Shown here one piece after another: positions 60,958 to 64,000 of a DNA stretch of 64,000 bases. Positions within the stretch are counted from its first letter, which is position 1; each line of letters opens with the position of its first letter. The translations under genes were made by a program, and so were the position numbers. The stretch lies in NCBI RefSeq assembly GCF_020520425.1, contig NC_079487.1, positions 129,478,385 through 129,542,384 of the forward strand. Direction: 5' to 3'. Below the pieces are notes generated by a model. It searched no databases. It was given only the letters and a program-made list of their open reading frames with translations, and was not told the DNA's origin. Origin of the DNA: Spinacia oleracea. Taxonomy: Eukaryota > Streptophyta > Magnoliopsida > Caryophyllales > Amaranthaceae.

Positions 60958-61279
60958 GAAATAGATTGAGTACACAAAAAAACTAGTACGTGCTACGTCC
61001 ACGTGTTTCACAATCGACCGTTACATTTTTTTTCAAGTAGGTAAAAAAAAGGACCTTAATAAATCATAACTTAATCTAAAGTTAGTCTATGTAGGTTAAC
61101 GTTTGAACTACTCTGATCCCAAGTATATTAAAGTTGATGGAGCTCGACCTCCAAAGTTAATTTCCCAACGACTCTACCAAATCAACTTACGTTAGTTTAT
61201 ATTTATTGCTCAGTGCCTCAGTTATCCCATACACATATGCATGTACGTAAGAATTTGTAGTATCATTATCAATTAAAAT

Positions 61280-61830
61280 GCATATTGCGAAAGAAGTTTT
61301 TAAGTGCAAAACAAATTGGCGATGGGCCGGGTATCAAATGATTGTATCATGTTCCTTGATCAATTGATTGATATTGTTTCAACGTGGTATTAGGGGACCA
61401 ATCCTATTGTTCACACATTATAAAAATATACAATACTTTCCCGAATAGTTAGGCATGTGATCATTTTTACTGGATTTCTAGTCTACCTAACCTACGCTTT
61501 TTATTTATTGCCATCCTAACTTATAAACACCATAATTAGATTTTTTTTTTCTGTGAACACTAGCTGAAAATCTGAAATAGCTAAAGATGAAATTGAAAAA
61601 TCAGATGAAACTGAAAAGATGGTATTTTGTTAATATCTGATCCGTAAAATATCACATGTAAGAGTCTCACATTGATAAAAGATGAGAGGGTTAATCACTT
61701 TAGTAAAAGGAAAAGAAAATATAAAGGCATCAAGGGGTTTCGCCTTCGACTTAACAAAACTAATAGTAGGCTACTCCCTTATTACCATATGATTTTAAGG
61801 TAGAACCTCATTTGGTCTTGTTAAGTGGAC
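61280..61830. mobile_element. Probable copia-type LTR fragments
   Basis: 61640-61740 (AGTCTCACATTGATAAAAG and a TATAAAGGCATC start-like box) reads like a copia LTR promoter. 61375-61400 (ACGTGGTATTAGG) resembles an LTR/primer-site junction. Both are broken and old; borders are not defined. Confidence 0.4.
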
Positions 61831-62272
61831 TAAAACTGATAAGGTAGATGTTTTGCTTTAAGGTTTTGATTCTTTTCAAATATTTGTTTTAAATTACAAA
61901 TTAAAAAGGCAGACTACATGGTACTTTTAGGACTTTAAATTAGATTTAAGGTGCTTGTCAAACCGTTCAAGTCATTTGAAGTGACTTAAATTTTAGCGCC
62001 TTATCATTTAAAATGAATGAAATTTCTTGTCAAACAGAGTTTAGTTACACATTTATTCTTGTATTTGCATACGAAGTCTAATTGAATATTCCTTTCCACC
62101 AAAAAACAAAAAAGACTTTTCCTATCCTTTTAGAAAAACAAAATTGAACTTTCCTTACCTTCAAAAAAAAAAAATTGAACTTTCCTGGTCACAAACTCAC
62201 AATGGTTGTAACCTAAACTACAAGACTACGAGGGGACGGTCCATTGCAATTTGCAAGCACCGTAAAGGGAAA

Positions 62273-62560
62273 TACTCCCTCCGTATTTATTTAAGAGATA
62301 CACTTGATCAGGCACGGGTATTAAGAAGAAGAATTGAATGAAATAAAGTAATAAAACAAGTGGGGTTGGTTAGATATTTTAATAGGTAAAATAAGTGGGG
62401 ACCATGTCATTTTAGGAGGTGGGGGGTTGAGAGTGGGGTGTAGATAGATTATTTAATTAGATGGTGGGGTTGATAAGTTACTAAAAATGGCAAGTGTATC
62501 TCTTAAATAAATACAGCCATAAAAGACAAGTGTATCCCTTAAATAAATACAGAGGGAGTA
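62273..62560. mobile_element. Stowaway-like MITE
   Basis: Inverted ends TACTCCCTCCGTATTTATTT / AAATAAATACAGAGGGAGTA, with AAGAGATACACTTG mirrored by CAAGTGTATCCCTT. About 288 bp; the right arm is partly duplicated (AAATAAATACAG twice). Confidence 0.85.
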
Positions 62561-62623
62561 TTTGTTAGCCATAAGTTACGGAAGAAAATTTAGGCAGTCA
62601 TCTTATATTTACACTAATATAAA

Positions 62624-64000
62624 CCTGGTCCACGCTAACTTAGCGTGGACCAGGGCAACAAAGTAATTTGTATGGGCAATATGTGTAACTGTCATGTGAC
62701 AGTTATTTTGTGATTTTAAATAGTAACTATATGCGTATTACAGTAACTATGTGTTTTAAAGAGTTACTATGTGTTTTGTAGAGTTTCAATGCGATTTGTG
62801 CTAGTCTAGTTTATATACGTTTTAAACTTTTTTATTTTTCAAAATTTCAGATCTACATTCTGTTCATTTCTCTTTCATTTATCTCTCTTCATTTTCTCTC
62901 TATGCTTTTCAAAATTTAGCCCAAATTTCTAGGTTTTGTTCGATTTTCTTCGTAATTATCTTATAATTCTTATAATTGAATCTATTAGATGAGGAAAAAT
63001 TGGAGGAAGTAGTAGATCAAGAAGGAGGTTCGTCGTTGCCGAAATCGAATCGAAGAATTTGCGCTCGTCTACAAATCTTCGCAAGAATTTTTAGAGATCG
63101 CATCTCGGTTTGTTGTTTTTTTACAGAATTTTAAGTCTATTTTTATTTAAAATTGAAAATATTTGTTGTTTTGGAGAAATTAATGTTTGTGTTTACCGAA
63201 ATATCGTTTTCACTTCGCGAATTCGATCAGTGACTTCACGATTTTAAATAGTAACTATATGAGTAATACAATAACTATATGGATTAAAGAGGTACTATGT
63301 AATTTTAATGGTTACTATATGTGTATAATAGTTACTATATTATTTTAATGGTTACTATATGTGTAAAATAGTTACTATATGTGTACAATAGTTATTATTT
63401 TGTTGAGTGATTTGAAATGTTTGTTGTTTTGTTGAAATTAGGGTTAGTGTTTCACATAGTTAGTATATAAATGATATAGTCACCTTTAATTTATGTTGCG
63501 AAATAGTGTTTTTAATAGTCACTGGAATGTTCGTTGTGTTTATGTTAGTAGTAGTTTTTAGAGTAACTATATTTTTTTAAAAAGTTACTATAACTTTAAA
63601 ATAATAACTATATATGTGTTTAAAATAGTTACTATATTTTTTAGAAAGTTATTATAAGTTTAAAACAGTAACTATGTGTTTAAGATAGTTATTATGTTAT
63701 GAACAGTTTATAGTGACTTTTTGATAAATAAAAGTTACTATACGATTACATTATGTACTATGTTATTTAGAGTATGTTTTTGTCCGCTTCATAGATATAG
63801 TTACTATATGATTATAATGGTTACTATATGTGTACAATATATAGTTACTATATTATAATAATAGTCACTATATGGTTTATATAGTTACTATATATTTGAA
63901 ATAGGTACTATGTTTATTTTATCATGATTTGTTACCATATGTTTATTTTCTTCAATAGTTACTATATTATTTATATAGTAATTATATGTTTGAAATATGT
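62624..64000. mobile_element. Palindrome-headed AGTTACTATATG minisatellite element, runs off the window
   Basis: A perfect 15-bp stem (CCTGGTCCACGCTAA and its complement, one base between) stands at 62624-62654. It is followed by dozens of imperfect (A/T)AGTTACTATATGTGT units to the window edge. Between 62860 and 63120 a non-repeat block has a leader-like TCTCTCTTCATTTTCTCTC tract and a less AT-rich part. The right end is not in this window. Confidence 0.6.

Overview
This window is plant nuclear DNA, most likely from a Caryophyllales species (spinach, quinoa or beet relatives; inferred from gene families, the SINE and MITE content and the abundance of the motif TACTCCGTA). The genes are typical intron-containing angiosperm genes spread thinly through AT-rich, transposon-dense DNA. 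No bacterial, plasmid or CRISPR-like features were seen.

Six host genes can be built with consistent splice sites. From left to right they are: a 2-oxoglutarate/Fe(II) dioxygenase of the ACC-oxidase-homolog group (minus, 3 exons, one in-frame stop); a cytosolic asparaginyl-tRNA synthetase 2 paralogue with a WHEP-like insert and altered active-site motifs (plus, 6 exons); a secreted DUF26/Gnk2 cysteine-rich repeat protein (minus, single exon); a RABA5-type Rab GTPase (plus, 2 exons split by a 10.5 kb intron); a 1052-residue lipase class 3 plus P-loop GTPase protein (minus, 14 exons over 11.9 kb); and a DOMON/cytochrome b561 protein (plus, 3 exons). The genes are not an operon and do not obviously act in one pathway. 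Roles range over oxidative metabolism, translation, apoplastic defence, membrane traffic, lipid hydrolysis and trans-membrane electron transfer.

The rest is transposon-derived. The largest element is a very young, non-coding LTR retroelement (18533..27651, LARD type, two 2104-bp LTRs with about 3 differences, ACACA target duplication) inside the Rab intron. A 358-bp Helitron with canonical ends lies in the last lipase intron. Stowaway-like and Tourist-like MITEs, hAT-like elements and three tRNA-derived SINEs fill introns and spacers. From 47 kb to the end no host gene is seen.

The most distinctive feature is a set of short non-autonomous elements with a common design: 9-10 bp target duplications (Mutator-like), a hairpin just inside one or both ends, and a core of short tandem repeats. 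Three copies (5521..5770, 11358..11628, 60670..60957) share the terminus GAGGAAGTA. Others (55424..55750, 57096..57904, 30796..31085) have different ends but the same architecture.
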